64,000 nt of DNA from Acidobacteriota bacterium. GTDB taxonomy: Bacteria > Acidobacteriota > Blastocatellia > RBC074. The stretch is from assembly GCA_016196035.1 (NCBI GenBank), contig JACPYM010000090.1:53170-117169 (forward strand), read 5' to 3'. Below are positions 51,044 through 59,892 of the stretch, piece by piece (position 1 is the stretch's first letter; the number at the start of each line of letters is the position of its first letter). A program made the position numbers and the translations under genes. The notes below the pieces were generated by a model. It did not search any database. It was not told the origin of the DNA and saw nothing but the letters and a program-made list of their open reading frames with translations.

Positions 51044-54000
51044 ATGAAGAAGTTTACCGCTAGAACGTGGCTGGTCATTTTTTTGCTGAGCGGGTTGGTT
51101 GTCTCCGCCCGCTGGGAGCCGCTGGCAATTTCCGCCAGGGCCCAGACCAAAGATCAGCACGTGGACTTTGCCGAACAGTATCGCCAACTCGTCAGATTGA
51201 TTTTGCGCAAAGAGTACGTAGAAGCAGTCGTGCATGGGAAAAGACTGATTGAAAGCACGGATGAGTATTTAGAAGCCTATCGGCGTATCGCTCAAGCAGC
51301 CAAAGAAGCGCAGCAGTTGGATTTGTTGAAGGCTTATTTTCTTGCCGTCAGCCAACTGACCCCGGACGGCCCGCTACCACATTATGGGCTGGGGTTGGTT
51401 TATCAGGAGTTGAATGAAATTTCCGCCGCGCTCGCCGAGTTCAAACTATGCTTGCGCCTAAGGCCAACGTTTACCGCCGCGCTAAAAGCCGCGCTTGACT
51501 TGCCTCGTGAGAATGCGCAAGAAATCGAAGCCATCTTGACGGAATTGCGTGCGGGCGCGCCGGAAAGTTGGGTTGTCCCGTTTGGACAGGGGCTTTACGC
51601 CGCACGTGTGAATAAGCCGGAGGAGGGGTTGGCCCACTTCGATGAAGCCTTGGCGCGCAACCCTGAGGCTGCCGAGGTGTGTTATCAGAAAGCCTTGTTG
51701 CTGGGGTTGCGCAATCGCAGCGCCCCGGCGCTCTCCGCATTGGCAGCTTGTTTTCCGCGCCTGTTGCCGCAATTAAACGAAGCGCAACAAATTGATGTGC
51801 TCTATCTGAGCGGGAGTTTGGCGGCGCGGCTGGGCAACCGTGAGCAAGCTGAAGAGCAGTTACAACGCGCTGCGCAATTGGCCAAGGCGATGGGCGACGA
51901 GCAATACACGGGCGCTTATTTGGCGAATAAGGCGATCCTCAATCAACAGCAGGGAGATTATGCCGCTGCTTTGTTGGCCAGTCAGGCGGCGTTGACGCTA
52001 GCACGCAAAGGCACTGGCCGTGGGGCTGAGATCTTGGCCGGTAGAAACCTGGTGCAAGCCGGCCGCGCGCTTTATCTCTTGGGGGATTACCAGCAGGCAC
52101 GCAGCTATTACGCTGAAGGTTTGAGTTACGCCAAGAAGTGGAAAGAGACGAGTAATGAGGCATTAATCAATCATTACCTCGGCGATTTGCTGGCAGCGAC
52201 GGGGGACTATAAGCAAGCGGTCAACCATTATCGCGCCGCAGTGGCGCTGAAACGCGAACGGGCCGACGCAGAGTCGCAACATCTGACTTACACGGCGCTC
52301 GTCAGGCTTAGTCTGCAAACTGGTGACTTGTCGCAAGCACAAGCAGCACTCCAAGAAATGCTGCGGTTGGGTCAGGAATCCGGCGATCTGCGTCTGGGCT
52401 TGAATGCGTTGGCGGCGCAGGGTGAATTGCAGATGCGCCTGGGTCGTTTGGAACAAGCCCTGCTCAGTTATACGGAACTGTTGCAACAAGCCAGCCCGCA
52501 GGGTTACGCGGAATTCACCTGGCTGGCACAGGCAGGCTTAGCGCAGGTCTATCAACGCAGCCAGCAATACGAAAAAGCGCGTGCGGCTTATCAAGAGGCA
52601 ATTCGGGTGATGGAAAACGCCCGCGCCCGCCTAAATGCGCCGGAGGACAAGGCCGGCTTCTTTCAAGATAAAGTCGAAGTCTATAAAAATCTGATCGGCG
52701 TCTTGCTCGAACTTGCCAGCCAACCCTCACCAGGAGATTTCAAGACTGAGGCTTTCTACTACAGCGAACGCGCCCGGGCGCGCGCCTTCGCCGATTTACT
52801 GGCGGAGGCTAAAGTGAATGTGGCGCAAGACCTGCCTGCCGATTTGGCGCAACAGCAACAGGCGTTGCAACAGCACAGTTCCGAACTGACCGCCAAGCTC
52901 TTCAAAGAAAAAGCGTTGGCTGTCGAAAAACAAAATCAGCCGGAGATCGTCCGGCTCGAGGCCGAGTTGAACAAAACCGATGGTGCGCTTGCCGATTGGT
53001 TGCGCGCCGTCAAAGCGCGCAATCCGCGTTACGCCGCGTTGCAATACCCTGAGCCAGTGGATTTGCCGCAAGCCCAGCGCTTGCTCGATGACCGGACGTT
53101 GTTGCTGGCGTATGCGTTGGGCGAGCAGGAATCGTATCTGTTCGCGGTGGGCCGCACGCAATATCAGGTGGCGCGTTTGCCCAAGGCGGCGGAGTTGAGC
53201 GCGCCGGTCGCGCAGTTGTTGGCGGCGCTGACCGGCAAGGAACAATCGCCGGATGACTATCGTGCGTCGGCGCGCGCCTTGTACCGGCAGTTGATCGAAC
53301 CGGCGGGCAAGCTGCTCGTGGGGAAGACGCGCTTGATCGTGGTGCCGGATGGCGCGTTGCACCGCCTGCCATTTGAAGTGTTGATGCCGGCGGCCAAACA
53401 GCATTTGGTCGAGCGTTATGCCATCAACTATGCGCCTTCGGTCAGCGTGCTGGCCGGATTGCAGCATGAACGCCGGGAAGCGGACGCGGCACAACGGGCG
53501 TTCATTGCGTTCGCCGATCCGGTGTATGACCGGCAGGCGGCAGAAAAGAATAATCCGGTGATCGCGGCGCGATTGCGCGCGGTGGATGCGGGGCAGCAAT
53601 GGAAGTTCCAGCAATTGGCGCACAGCCGCCACGAGGCCGAAGCGATTGCCAAGCTGTTTGGCAAAGACCAGGCCACGCTGTTTCTCGGCGCAGAAGCGAA
53701 AGAAGAGAACGTCAAAATCAAAGACCTTTTGAGCCAATATCGGCTGGTACACTTTTCGGCGCACGGGCTGGTCAATGAAAGCCGCCCGCGCTTTTCGGGC
53801 CTCGTGCTGTCGTTGCCGCCGGTTGATTCAATGACTGGCAGTGAGCGCGCCGCGAATACGGTCGAAGACGGTTTGTTGTCGGCTTACGAGATTTTCAATC
53901 TGAAGCTGCGGGCCGACTTGGTCACGCTCTCGGCCTGCGAGACGGCGCTGGGCAAGGAGGTCAAAGGCGAAGGGCTGATGAGTCTGGTACGCGCGTTTAT

Positions 54001-54232
54001 GTACGCCGGCACGCCGTCGGTGCTGGCGAGTTTGTGGAAAGTGGATGACGCGAGCGCGGCTGATTTGATGGTCGAGTTTTATCGCAATTGGCGACAAGGT
54101 ATGCGCGTCGGGAAAAAGCTGGTGCGCTTGAATAAAGCCGAAGCCTTGCGGCAAGCCCAGTTGAAGGCCATCAGGAATGGTAGTGCGCCCTATTATTGGG
54201 CGCCGTTTGTGTTGGTTGGCCGGGCGGAGTAA
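51044..54232 (+). CDS. Exported TPR-CHAT protein (caspase-like protease family)
   Basis: The ATG at 51044 gives 1062 aa beginning with a hydrophobic signal segment (WLVIFLLSGLVVSARW). Residues about 40-560 are a TPR superhelix (LAEFKLCLRLRPTFTAAL, GDYKQAVNHYRAAVALKR, QQYEKARAAYQEAIRVME). A coiled region leads to the C-terminal CHAT domain (about 730-1062) with catalytic His907 in HFSAHGLVNE and Cys965 in LSACETALG, followed by GLMSLVRAFMYAG and SLWKVDD. CHAT domains are caspase/separase-like peptidases; partners include Craspase-type effectors and gasdermin activators in other bacteria. The signal sequence here is odd for a cytosolic defence enzyme. It follows the Cys-rich gene and is convergent with the gene at 54415. 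Confidence 0.88.
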   Translation: MKKFTARTWLVIFLLSGLVVSARWEPLAISARAQTKDQHVDFAEQYRQLVRLILRKEYVEAVVHGKRLIESTDEYLEAYRRIAQAAKEAQQLDLLKAYFLAVSQLTPDGPLPHYGLGLVYQELNEISAALAEFKLCLRLRPTFTAALKAALDLPRENAQEIEAILTELRAGAPESWVVPFGQGLYAARVNKPEEGLAHFDEALARNPEAAEVCYQKALLLGLRNRSAPALSALAACFPRLLPQLNEAQQIDVLYLSGSLAARLGNREQAEEQLQRAAQLAKAMGDEQYTGAYLANKAILNQQQGDYAAALLASQAALTLARKGTGRGAEILAGRNLVQAGRALYLLGDYQQARSYYAEGLSYAKKWKETSNEALINHYLGDLLAATGDYKQAVNHYRAAVALKRERADAESQHLTYTALVRLSLQTGDLSQAQAALQEMLRLGQESGDLRLGLNALAAQGELQMRLGRLEQALLSYTELLQQASPQGYAEFTWLAQAGLAQVYQRSQQYEKARAAYQEAIRVMENARARLNAPEDKAGFFQDKVEVYKNLIGVLLELASQPSPGDFKTEAFYYSERARARAFADLLAEAKVNVAQDLPADLAQQQQALQQHSSELTAKLFKEKALAVEKQNQPEIVRLEAELNKTDGALADWLRAVKARNPRYAALQYPEPVDLPQAQRLLDDRTLLLAYALGEQESYLFAVGRTQYQVARLPKAAELSAPVAQLLAALTGKEQSPDDYRASARALYRQLIEPAGKLLVGKTRLIVVPDGALHRLPFEVLMPAAKQHLVERYAINYAPSVSVLAGLQHERREADAAQRAFIAFADPVYDRQAAEKNNPVIAARLRAVDAGQQWKFQQLAHSRHEAEAIAKLFGKDQATLFLGAEAKEENVKIKDLLSQYRLVHFSAHGLVNESRPRFSGLVLSLPPVDSMTGSERAANTVEDGLLSAYEIFNLKLRADLVTLSACETALGKEVKGEGLMSLVRAFMYAGTPSVLASLWKVDDASAADLMVEFYRNWRQGMRVGKKLVRLNKAEALRQAQLKAIRNGSAPYYWAPFVLVGRAE

Positions 54233-54251
54233 CTACTAGGGTTTGCTGGTG

Positions 54252-54376
54252 CAGTACCGCGCGCGTGAGCAAGCAGAGGTTGCTGGTGCAGTACCGCGCG
54301 CGTGAGCAAGCGGAGGGTTGGAGGCCAAGCCAATGGCGCAAAGTTGACGCGCCGCTTGCTCACGCGCGCGGTACTG
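54252..54376. repeat. MITE-family inner arm, left arm tandemly duplicated
   Basis: CAGTACCGCGCGCGTGAGCA... occurs twice in direct orientation (54252-54274 and 54289-54312) as part of a 37-base duplication, and once inverted (54352-54376). The outer terminal repeats are absent. It lies between the convergent CHAT and coiled-coil genes. Confidence 0.8.
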
Positions 54377-54414
54377 TCACGTGCGGCACGTGCGGCACCT
54401 GCTGCACTGGTGCT

Positions 54415-56337
54415 CTATTCGAATTGCAGCGCGATTGCATACTCGCCTAACTCCGTCTGTGCGCCACCTTTGTGGCCGCTCAGCCGCAGCCAATACTGCC
54501 CATTACTGAAATCGGCGCACCGCAGCAACACGTTCAGCCGGTTGTTGGCGAGGCGCGGATCAATCCCATCAATCCGTTTGACCAGGCGTTTGCGCGCATC
54601 GAGCACTTCGACGGTGTAGCGCGTGTATTCGCGCGGGTTGCCGCGTTCGAGCGAGAGCAGGAAGTATTTGGCTTGGGCCGGTACGCTGATTTCCGAGGCG
54701 TCCGCCACGCCTTTTTCAGCCGTGAGCCGCAACGAAATAGCAGGAATGTTGAGCTGCGCGAGTTGTGTCTCCGGTCGCCGTTCAAGTTGCGTTTGCAGTT
54801 GTTGGAGCTTGGTTTCCGCTGCTTGCCGCTGGGCGCGTTCCTGTTCGAGTTGAGCCTGCGTCTGTTGTGCTAATTGGTTGAATTGAGCCTCGGCGCTTTG
54901 CTGCCGCGTTTGTGTTTGCGCCAGTTCGGCCTGGGCGCGTTGCTTGACTTGGTGTTCACGATACAACAGCCAGCCCAAAGTCGTTGAGACGGCCAAGAGC
55001 AATAAGCCAAGTGCCGGTTGCCAAAGCAGGCCGCGCATTGCCGATAAATTTTGCCGTTGCCACCAAAGCTGCAACGCCTGCACTCGATTGGTTTCGGTAT
55101 AACTCACAGTGACTGTCGCGCCTTCTTTTGTGGGCGTGATCTCAAAAGACAAACGCTGGCCGCCTTCCAACACAATGCGCGTGCGCTGCGCTTGCGGCTG
55201 ATCTTCCACGTCGTACAACACTGGCTGCGTCGCCAACAGCAATTCGCCTTGGTCATCACGGGTGCGCACTTCGACGAATTCGGCGTGGTCGGGCAGGGTG
55301 AATTCAGCGCAGTTGTTTTGTTGCGTGTCGAGTTGGGCGAGCAGTTCACCATCGGCGACAAACAGCAGCAGGCCCGCCGAGAGGTATTTGCGGCGGCGTG
55401 ACTGATCGCTCAGATAGCGGCGGATGGTGTTGCGCTCTTCGTCATCGAGTTTGGCGGAGGTGCGGTTGGGCGGATGCGGGTTCTGTTCATCGCCCTCATC
55501 CGATCCGGTTTGCGAGGACAGGAAGAAGCGCGGGATTTCCAGCCGTGTGACTGGCGCGGCGTAACCCAGGCCCGTCACCAGCCGTTCAAAACAAGTCGGG
55601 TGCAGGATGGCGTGGAAGCGGTTGATCTCGATGGAATGTTCGGCGTCGGGATCGCCGCCGTGAAAGGCCAGATTGTTGAGCGAGCCTTCGGCCAGCGCAA
55701 ATTTTGCGGGCACGCAGCACGCCGTCAGCCAGGGCGTAAAGGCGTTCAAGCATTCGCGCGTCAGGTCAATGAAACGCTCCGGTTGCGGGTGCGCGACAAA
55801 GCGTTCTTCGCCGCGCGTGACGCGGGTGGTGTTCAGCAGCGTGCCAAAGCGTTTTTTGAGTTCTTCCATCAAGGTCTTTTTGCGCGAACGGAAATAATCT
55901 TCGCTGGGCACGCGCGCGGGGTCTTGCACAACGGCGTTATAAATCTCGGTCGTTTCGGGCGTCGTGTATTGGTGCAGCAAGCGGCTCACGCCCAGCGTGA
56001 CGTGCATAGCATTGCGTCGCGCGGTGATTTTCGCCAGGTGTTTGATGAAATGAATGAGCAAGGCCTCTTCGTTGGGTGGCGCGCCGGTGTGCTCTTCGCG
56101 CGCGCGTTCGTGCGGCTCCGATTCGGCGTAAACCAGGCGTTGCAGCAGGTGCAGTTCGGTCATCGAAACTTTGTTGCGGCGGCCCGGATAGTACAGACGT
56201 TTGTCTTGCGCGAGCGCGGCGGTCTCCAGCTTTTCCAGCGCGGCGACGGCGATGCGCTTGGCGAGTTCTTTGTCGTTGTGAATGAAGTGGGCGAGTTGGA
56301 ACGCGAGGTTCAGCAACTCGTCTTTCAGGGTTTCCAT
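54415..56337 (-). CDS. Single-pass membrane protein with coiled coil, function unknown
   Basis: 640 aa from the ATG at 56337; the open frame upstream is in repeat DNA. The N-terminal part (about 1-200) is helical and charged (DELLNLAFQLAHFIHNDKELAKRIA) without a family I recognise. A beta-rich part follows (about 330-430, SAGLLLFVADGELLAQLD). One transmembrane helix (about 447-467, LLWQPALGLLLLAVSTTLGWLL) separates it from a Gln/Glu-rich coiled coil (about 470-525) and a C-terminal beta domain (AISLRLTAEKG...YWLRLSGHKGG). The layout suggests a cytoplasm-to-periplasm connector or sensor. It ends facing the CHAT gene; similar unknown proteins near CHAT genes would be needed to claim a link. Confidence 0.65.
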   Translation of the reverse strand: METLKDELLNLAFQLAHFIHNDKELAKRIAVAALEKLETAALAQDKRLYYPGRRNKVSMTELHLLQRLVYAESEPHERAREEHTGAPPNEEALLIHFIKHLAKITARRNAMHVTLGVSRLLHQYTTPETTEIYNAVVQDPARVPSEDYFRSRKKTLMEELKKRFGTLLNTTRVTRGEERFVAHPQPERFIDLTRECLNAFTPWLTACCVPAKFALAEGSLNNLAFHGGDPDAEHSIEINRFHAILHPTCFERLVTGLGYAAPVTRLEIPRFFLSSQTGSDEGDEQNPHPPNRTSAKLDDEERNTIRRYLSDQSRRRKYLSAGLLLFVADGELLAQLDTQQNNCAEFTLPDHAEFVEVRTRDDQGELLLATQPVLYDVEDQPQAQRTRIVLEGGQRLSFEITPTKEGATVTVSYTETNRVQALQLWWQRQNLSAMRGLLWQPALGLLLLAVSTTLGWLLYREHQVKQRAQAELAQTQTRQQSAEAQFNQLAQQTQAQLEQERAQRQAAETKLQQLQTQLERRPETQLAQLNIPAISLRLTAEKGVADASEISVPAQAKYFLLSLERGNPREYTRYTVEVLDARKRLVKRIDGIDPRLANNRLNVLLRCADFSNGQYWLRLSGHKGGAQTELGEYAIALQFE

Positions 56338-56680
56338 AGCTTGGGGTCTCGCACGCGCGTCAGGCTGCGGGGCGTGACGCGCAATCAGCGGGTTGCGCGT
56401 GCCGCAGCTTAGGCACAAGCGGCGGCCAAGTCCAGCGAACGCCCCGGCAAGTTCGGAAAGTCTCACGCTGCGCAGCAAGTCTGGGGAAGTCTGGGGAAGT
56501 CTGGGGAAGTCATGCATTGCTCCCAATACAAAGCTGCGCGACTTCCCCAGACTTCCCCAGACTTGCTGCGACTGTAAAAATGCTGCCACGGGTTTCTATT
56601 CCTTCAGTTCTGCGCCACAATCCGCGCGACCTGTGATCCTTCCACAACAACCATTAACAACAATGTAAGGAGAAATCATT
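56338..56680. other. 343-base divergent gap
   Basis: It separates the coiled-coil membrane protein gene (-) from the VOC gene (+). It contains the tandem hairpin 56471-56570 and, near 56666, the AAGGAG site of the VOC gene. Nothing else is seen. Confidence 0.5.
56471..56570. repeat. Hairpin whose arms are tandem CTGGGGAAGT units
   Basis: The left arm (CGCAGCAAGT then three CTGGGGAAGT units, 56471-56510) pairs with a right arm ending at 56570 that has two units. The uneven unit count points to slippage or unequal copying in one arm. Confidence 0.8.
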
Positions 56681-57460
56681 ATGGGCAATCAGATGAAGCA
56701 TCCCGCCGGCAATTTCTGCTGGTTCGAACTTGGCACCACCGATCAGAACGGCGCCAAGGAGTTTTATGGCAAGCTTTTTGGCTGGCAGTTTCGGGACAAC
56801 CCGATGTCGCCGGAAATGGTTTACACAACCTTCACCCTCGACGGCAAAGAGGTCGGCGCGTGTTATAAGCTGGGACCGGAAATGGCAGGCGTGCCGACGC
56901 ATTGGATGCCTTACGTCGCGACGGACAGCGCCGATGCCATGGCGGCCAAAGTGACGGAACTGGGCGGCGAAGTCCTGATGCCAGCCTTTGATGTGATGAC
57001 CTTTGGGCGCATGGTGGCCTTCAAAGACCCGACCGGCGCGGCGCTCTCGGTTTGGCAGCCCAATGAACATCAGGGCGTTGATCTGGTGGGCGTGCCGGGG
57101 GCCTTTTGCTGGGGCGAACTGGCGACGAGCGATACGGCCAACGCCAAGGAGTTTTACACCCAGTTGTTTGGTTGGCAGACCAAAGAGAGCACAATGCCGG
57201 AGATGGCTTACACAGAATGGATCAACGGCGCACAACCCATCGGCGGGATGATGCCACTGCAAGGGCCGCCGGGCGTGCCGCCGCATTGGCTGCTTTATTT
57301 CGCGGTCGCCGATGCTGATGCGACGGTGGCGCAAGCGCAGGCGCTGGGCGGTCAGGTTTGTTTGCCGCCCACCGACATTCCCAATACGGGCCGCTTCGCG
57401 GTGCTTTCGGATCCGCAGGGTGGCACCTTCGCGGTGATCAAACTGTCGTTTCCAATGTAA
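56681..57460 (+). CDS. Two-domain VOC (glyoxalase-like) protein
   Basis: The ATG at 56681 follows AAGGAG and gives 259 aa, cytoplasmic. It has two vicinal-oxygen-chelate domains, each opening with F(C)W-(F/G)-E-L-(G/A)-T-(T/S)-D followed by AKEFY and LFGWQ (about 12-120 and 142-256). The metal-binding-like Glu in these motifs and HW(M/L) strands fit the glyoxalase/bleomycin-resistance superfamily. Many close relatives are called glyoxalase-like or hydroxylases without proof. A strong hairpin terminator follows the gene. Confidence 0.85.
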   Translation: MGNQMKHPAGNFCWFELGTTDQNGAKEFYGKLFGWQFRDNPMSPEMVYTTFTLDGKEVGACYKLGPEMAGVPTHWMPYVATDSADAMAAKVTELGGEVLMPAFDVMTFGRMVAFKDPTGAALSVWQPNEHQGVDLVGVPGAFCWGELATSDTANAKEFYTQLFGWQTKESTMPEMAYTEWINGAQPIGGMMPLQGPPGVPPHWLLYFAVADADATVAQAQALGGQVCLPPTDIPNTGRFAVLSDPQGGTFAVIKLSFPM

Positions 57461-57490
57461 GCACTGAATTCAACTTCAACACGAACAGAT

Positions 57491-57528
57491 AAAAGGCCAC
57501 AGCAACGTCGCAGTTGCTGTGGCCTTTT
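57491..57528. terminator. Bidirectional intrinsic terminator
   Basis: Perfect 16-bp stem AAAAGGCCACAGCAAC with GTTGCTGTGGCCTTTT, loop GTCGCA. A T tract exists on both strands, which suits the convergent VOC and SAHH-like genes. Confidence 0.9.
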
Positions 57529-57568
57529 GTTCTCTGGGCCTGTGGCGTGTCGTCATTGGTGCGCCGGT

Positions 57569-58666
57569 TCAAGCCAGACAGCCTTCCCATACTTCGCGCG
57601 GCAACAGGTGTACGCCGGGCGCAGTGGATGCACCGGCCTGCACCAAATGGCCGATGCCCGCCGTCAGTACCGCCAGCGTCAGATCAAAGGCATTCAAACT
57701 GTCGCCTTTGCCCGCCGTCAGATTCGCCATCGAACCACCCGCAAACAAATAGATGGTGCGTTGGTTGATTTGAAAGGCTTCGATGAAAGGCTGCACCTCG
57801 TCGTGCGGGTAGGCGCGCAAGGCCGCCAGATCGAATTCATCCGCGCGATGCCCGACGTTGAGCAGGAACGCGCCGTCGCGCAAGCGGATGAAATGTTCAG
57901 CCGTCAGCACGCCGTGTGCGCCCGTGGCGGTGACGATGATGTCCGCTTCGGCAAGGGCGGCATCGAGCGCTTGCACGTGCCAGCCGGCATACGCCGCTTC
58001 GAGCGCACGCGCCGGGTCGCGTTCGGCAATCGTGACCGCGCCGCCGAAAGCGCGGGCGGTCTCAGCCACGCCACGCCCGACCGAACCGTAGCCGATGACC
58101 AACACGCGACGCTCGTGCAGGCTCAGCCGCGTGCGGTCGAAAAAGGCCGTCCAGGTCGTCAGCCCGACCATGTGCCGGTTGTGGATGCCTTCTTTGATCG
58201 GCAGATCGTCGCAATTGAAAACCGGATAACGCAGCGGCATTGCCTGCAACCGGCTGATGCCGGAGCCGGTGCCTTCCAGGCTGGCTTTGACCGAATGGAT
58301 GTCGCCGTGTTGATGCAAGGCATAACTAAGGTCAGCGCCCATCTCGCACAGATGCGTCGGCTGCCACTTGAGCGCGTGTTGCAGGGCGGTTTCGTATTCT
58401 GCCTCGGACATGCCGCAATGGGCCTCGGCTTCTGCGCCATGTTCAATCAGCCATTGCACCGTCTCGTCGCGCACCGTGGTGGGATTACAAGTCGTCAAAA
58501 AGAGCCTGGCTCCACGCGCCAGCAAGGCTTCGCAGAGTGGAATCATTTTGATTTCGAGATGGAACGAACAGGCGAGGCGCACGCCGGATAAGTCGGGCAG
58601 CGTTTGCAGCGCGCGTTGAGTGCGCGGCATGTGCGTGCGAATCCAAGTGAGTTCTTGCGATAGCAT
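57569..58666 (-). CDS. Divergent S-adenosylhomocysteine hydrolase-like protein
   Basis: 365 aa from the ATG at 58666; a second ATG at 58693 is possible and neither has a clear Shine-Dalgarno sequence. The longer open frame upstream is repeat DNA. It has the SAHH layout: substrate domain (CNPTTVRDETVQWLIEHG, ASLEGTGSGISRL), NAD-binding motif VIGYGSVGRGVA and LLNVGHRADEFDL. In the KSKFDN active-site segment of SAHH it reads KEGIHN, so the Lys and Asn stay but the Asp is His, and the following Cys is missing. It is shorter than true SAHH (over 420 aa) and lacks the KPxxYRY tail. Activity on SAH is doubtful; a related nucleoside-type substrate is possible. Confidence 0.78.
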   Translation of the reverse strand: MLSQELTWIRTHMPRTQRALQTLPDLSGVRLACSFHLEIKMIPLCEALLARGARLFLTTCNPTTVRDETVQWLIEHGAEAEAHCGMSEAEYETALQHALKWQPTHLCEMGADLSYALHQHGDIHSVKASLEGTGSGISRLQAMPLRYPVFNCDDLPIKEGIHNRHMVGLTTWTAFFDRTRLSLHERRVLVIGYGSVGRGVAETARAFGGAVTIAERDPARALEAAYAGWHVQALDAALAEADIIVTATGAHGVLTAEHFIRLRDGAFLLNVGHRADEFDLAALRAYPHDEVQPFIEAFQINQRTIYLFAGGSMANLTAGKGDSLNAFDLTLAVLTAGIGHLVQAGASTAPGVHLLPREVWEGCLA

Positions 58667-58723
58667 AAGCGGCGAGTGCAGTACGGAGAGCATGCGCGCA
58701 ATACGATTTAGGCAGGGAAATCG

Positions 58724-58817
58724 CGTAGGGGCAGACCTGCGTGTCTGCCCCGGTCGGGTCAGACGTATTCGGGTGGGTTTGACGCCACCGGGGCAGACAC
58801 GCAGGTCTGCCCCTACG
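58724..58817. repeat. Double-palindrome inverted repeat, perfect 31-bp arms
   Basis: Arms at 58724-58754 and 58787-58817 are exact complements. Each is itself a hairpin (GGGGCAGAC-CTGCGT-GTCTGCCCC). It lies 57 bases upstream of the SAHH-like start codon. Confidence 0.87.
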
Positions 58818-58892
58818 TTGACCGCCCCTGGCAAATACCTTGCCTGAATCGCATTGCGCACACGCTCTTCGTATAGTTTCGGCGGCGCCAAG

Positions 58893-59528
58893 TTACTTCT
58901 TCGGGAAGTTCGGATCAGCTTTCACTTCTTTGATCTGATCGGTGTGGCGCGCGCTGTGACCCGCAATCAGGATGATCCACTGATACGCGTCCAGGTCTTT
59001 GAAGACCGGGTGTGCCGCAAAGTGGCTGCGCAGATCGTCTTGTGAACTCTTCACGTAAGCCGCCGTTTTGTCGCGGCTGGCGCTGAAGGCTTTGACGAGT
59101 TCGGCTTGGGTCGCCCAACGGTTGGTGGGTTTGAGCATTTCAGGCGCCTGGGCTTTGACCGTGCGGTTGGTGATCATCTGGCGCAGTTGTACCTCTTTGC
59201 CTTTGACCGCTTCCTTTTTTTCAGGCGTGGCGGGCGATTTCATGATGCGGTCGGTGACCATGCCAAAGAGTGTCTCTTCGCTGACCGCGATGTGTTCGGC
59301 GACTTCGGCGACTGACCAACGATCGGGCGCAGCTTTGAATGTCCATTGAGCTTCACTCAGGCCTTTCACTTCGGCGAGAAAATTCTTGCGGGTTTCTTCC
59401 AAGTATTTGATCGCTTCTTTGCGCTCGTCGTCAGTCAACGTGGCAGGTGCGGATTGTGCCCAGGCGGCGTTGCCGAGCGACGCGATCAGAGCGCAAGCGA
59501 TGAACGTGAATAAGGTAAAGCGTTTCAT
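58893..59528 (-). CDS. Exported DinB-fold protein
   Basis: The ATG at 59528 follows AAGGAG and gives 211 aa with a signal peptide (FTLFTFIACALIASLGNAAWA). The mature part is a four-helix DinB/YfiT-like bundle: LEETRKNFLAEVKGLSEAQW, WSVAEVAEHIAVSEE, and the C-terminal WIILIAGHSARHTDQIKEV, which supply the three His that bind a divalent metal in this superfamily. Cytoplasmic relatives are thiol transferases or metal-dependent hydrolases; exported versions are frequent in Acidobacteriota and have no known role. Confidence 0.85.
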   Translation of the reverse strand: MKRFTLFTFIACALIASLGNAAWAQSAPATLTDDERKEAIKYLEETRKNFLAEVKGLSEAQWTFKAAPDRWSVAEVAEHIAVSEETLFGMVTDRIMKSPATPEKKEAVKGKEVQLRQMITNRTVKAQAPEMLKPTNRWATQAELVKAFSASRDKTAAYVKSSQDDLRSHFAAHPVFKDLDAYQWIILIAGHSARHTDQIKEVKADPNFPKK

Positions 59529-59892
59529 TGTCCTCTCCTTCAAGGTGTATTGGTCAGATGGGGGCGGCTGCACGCGCGCCGTTCAGCCAGCGGCGAGTAC
59601 AGTAAAGCGTGTGCAGGCGTTTGCCAACCCGTGGCTTTTTCCGCCGGTTATTTTTACAACAGCACTACTTTGGCGGCACGCAAGCTGGCTGGCAATTACC
59701 CGGCAGATAATGCCGCCGCAAAAAAGCGCCAGGATGAGTAAGCGCATGGAAGTAGGAGAGATTACGGAACAGACGGAAATAACCGAATAAACGGAAACGA
59801 GTTAGCCAACCAAGAATCCGTCTGTTCCGTTATTTCTGTTTGTTCTGTAATCTCTTTTTCCTTGTTTGAGTGTGACCTCTAACGGCACAACT
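59529..59892. other. 364-base gap between DinB-fold and TonB receptor genes
   Basis: Both neighbours are on the minus strand. The gap holds the inverted repeat 59757-59855, which could end transcription of the TonB receptor gene. The remaining 220 bases presumably carry the DinB gene promoter; nothing else is recognisable. Confidence 0.5.
59757..59855. repeat. Imperfect inverted repeat
   Basis: The left arm AGAGATTACGGAACAGAC and onward pairs with the right arm ending AATCTCT at 59855 over about 35 bp with differences that are mostly G-U compatible. It lies 38 bases past the TonB receptor stop on the minus strand. Confidence 0.65.

Noticed and set aside
54252..54312. Direct repeat suggestive of a CRISPR unit
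   Set aside because: Only two direct copies, no spacer pattern, and the unit is the arm of a known inverted repeat; no cas gene is present.
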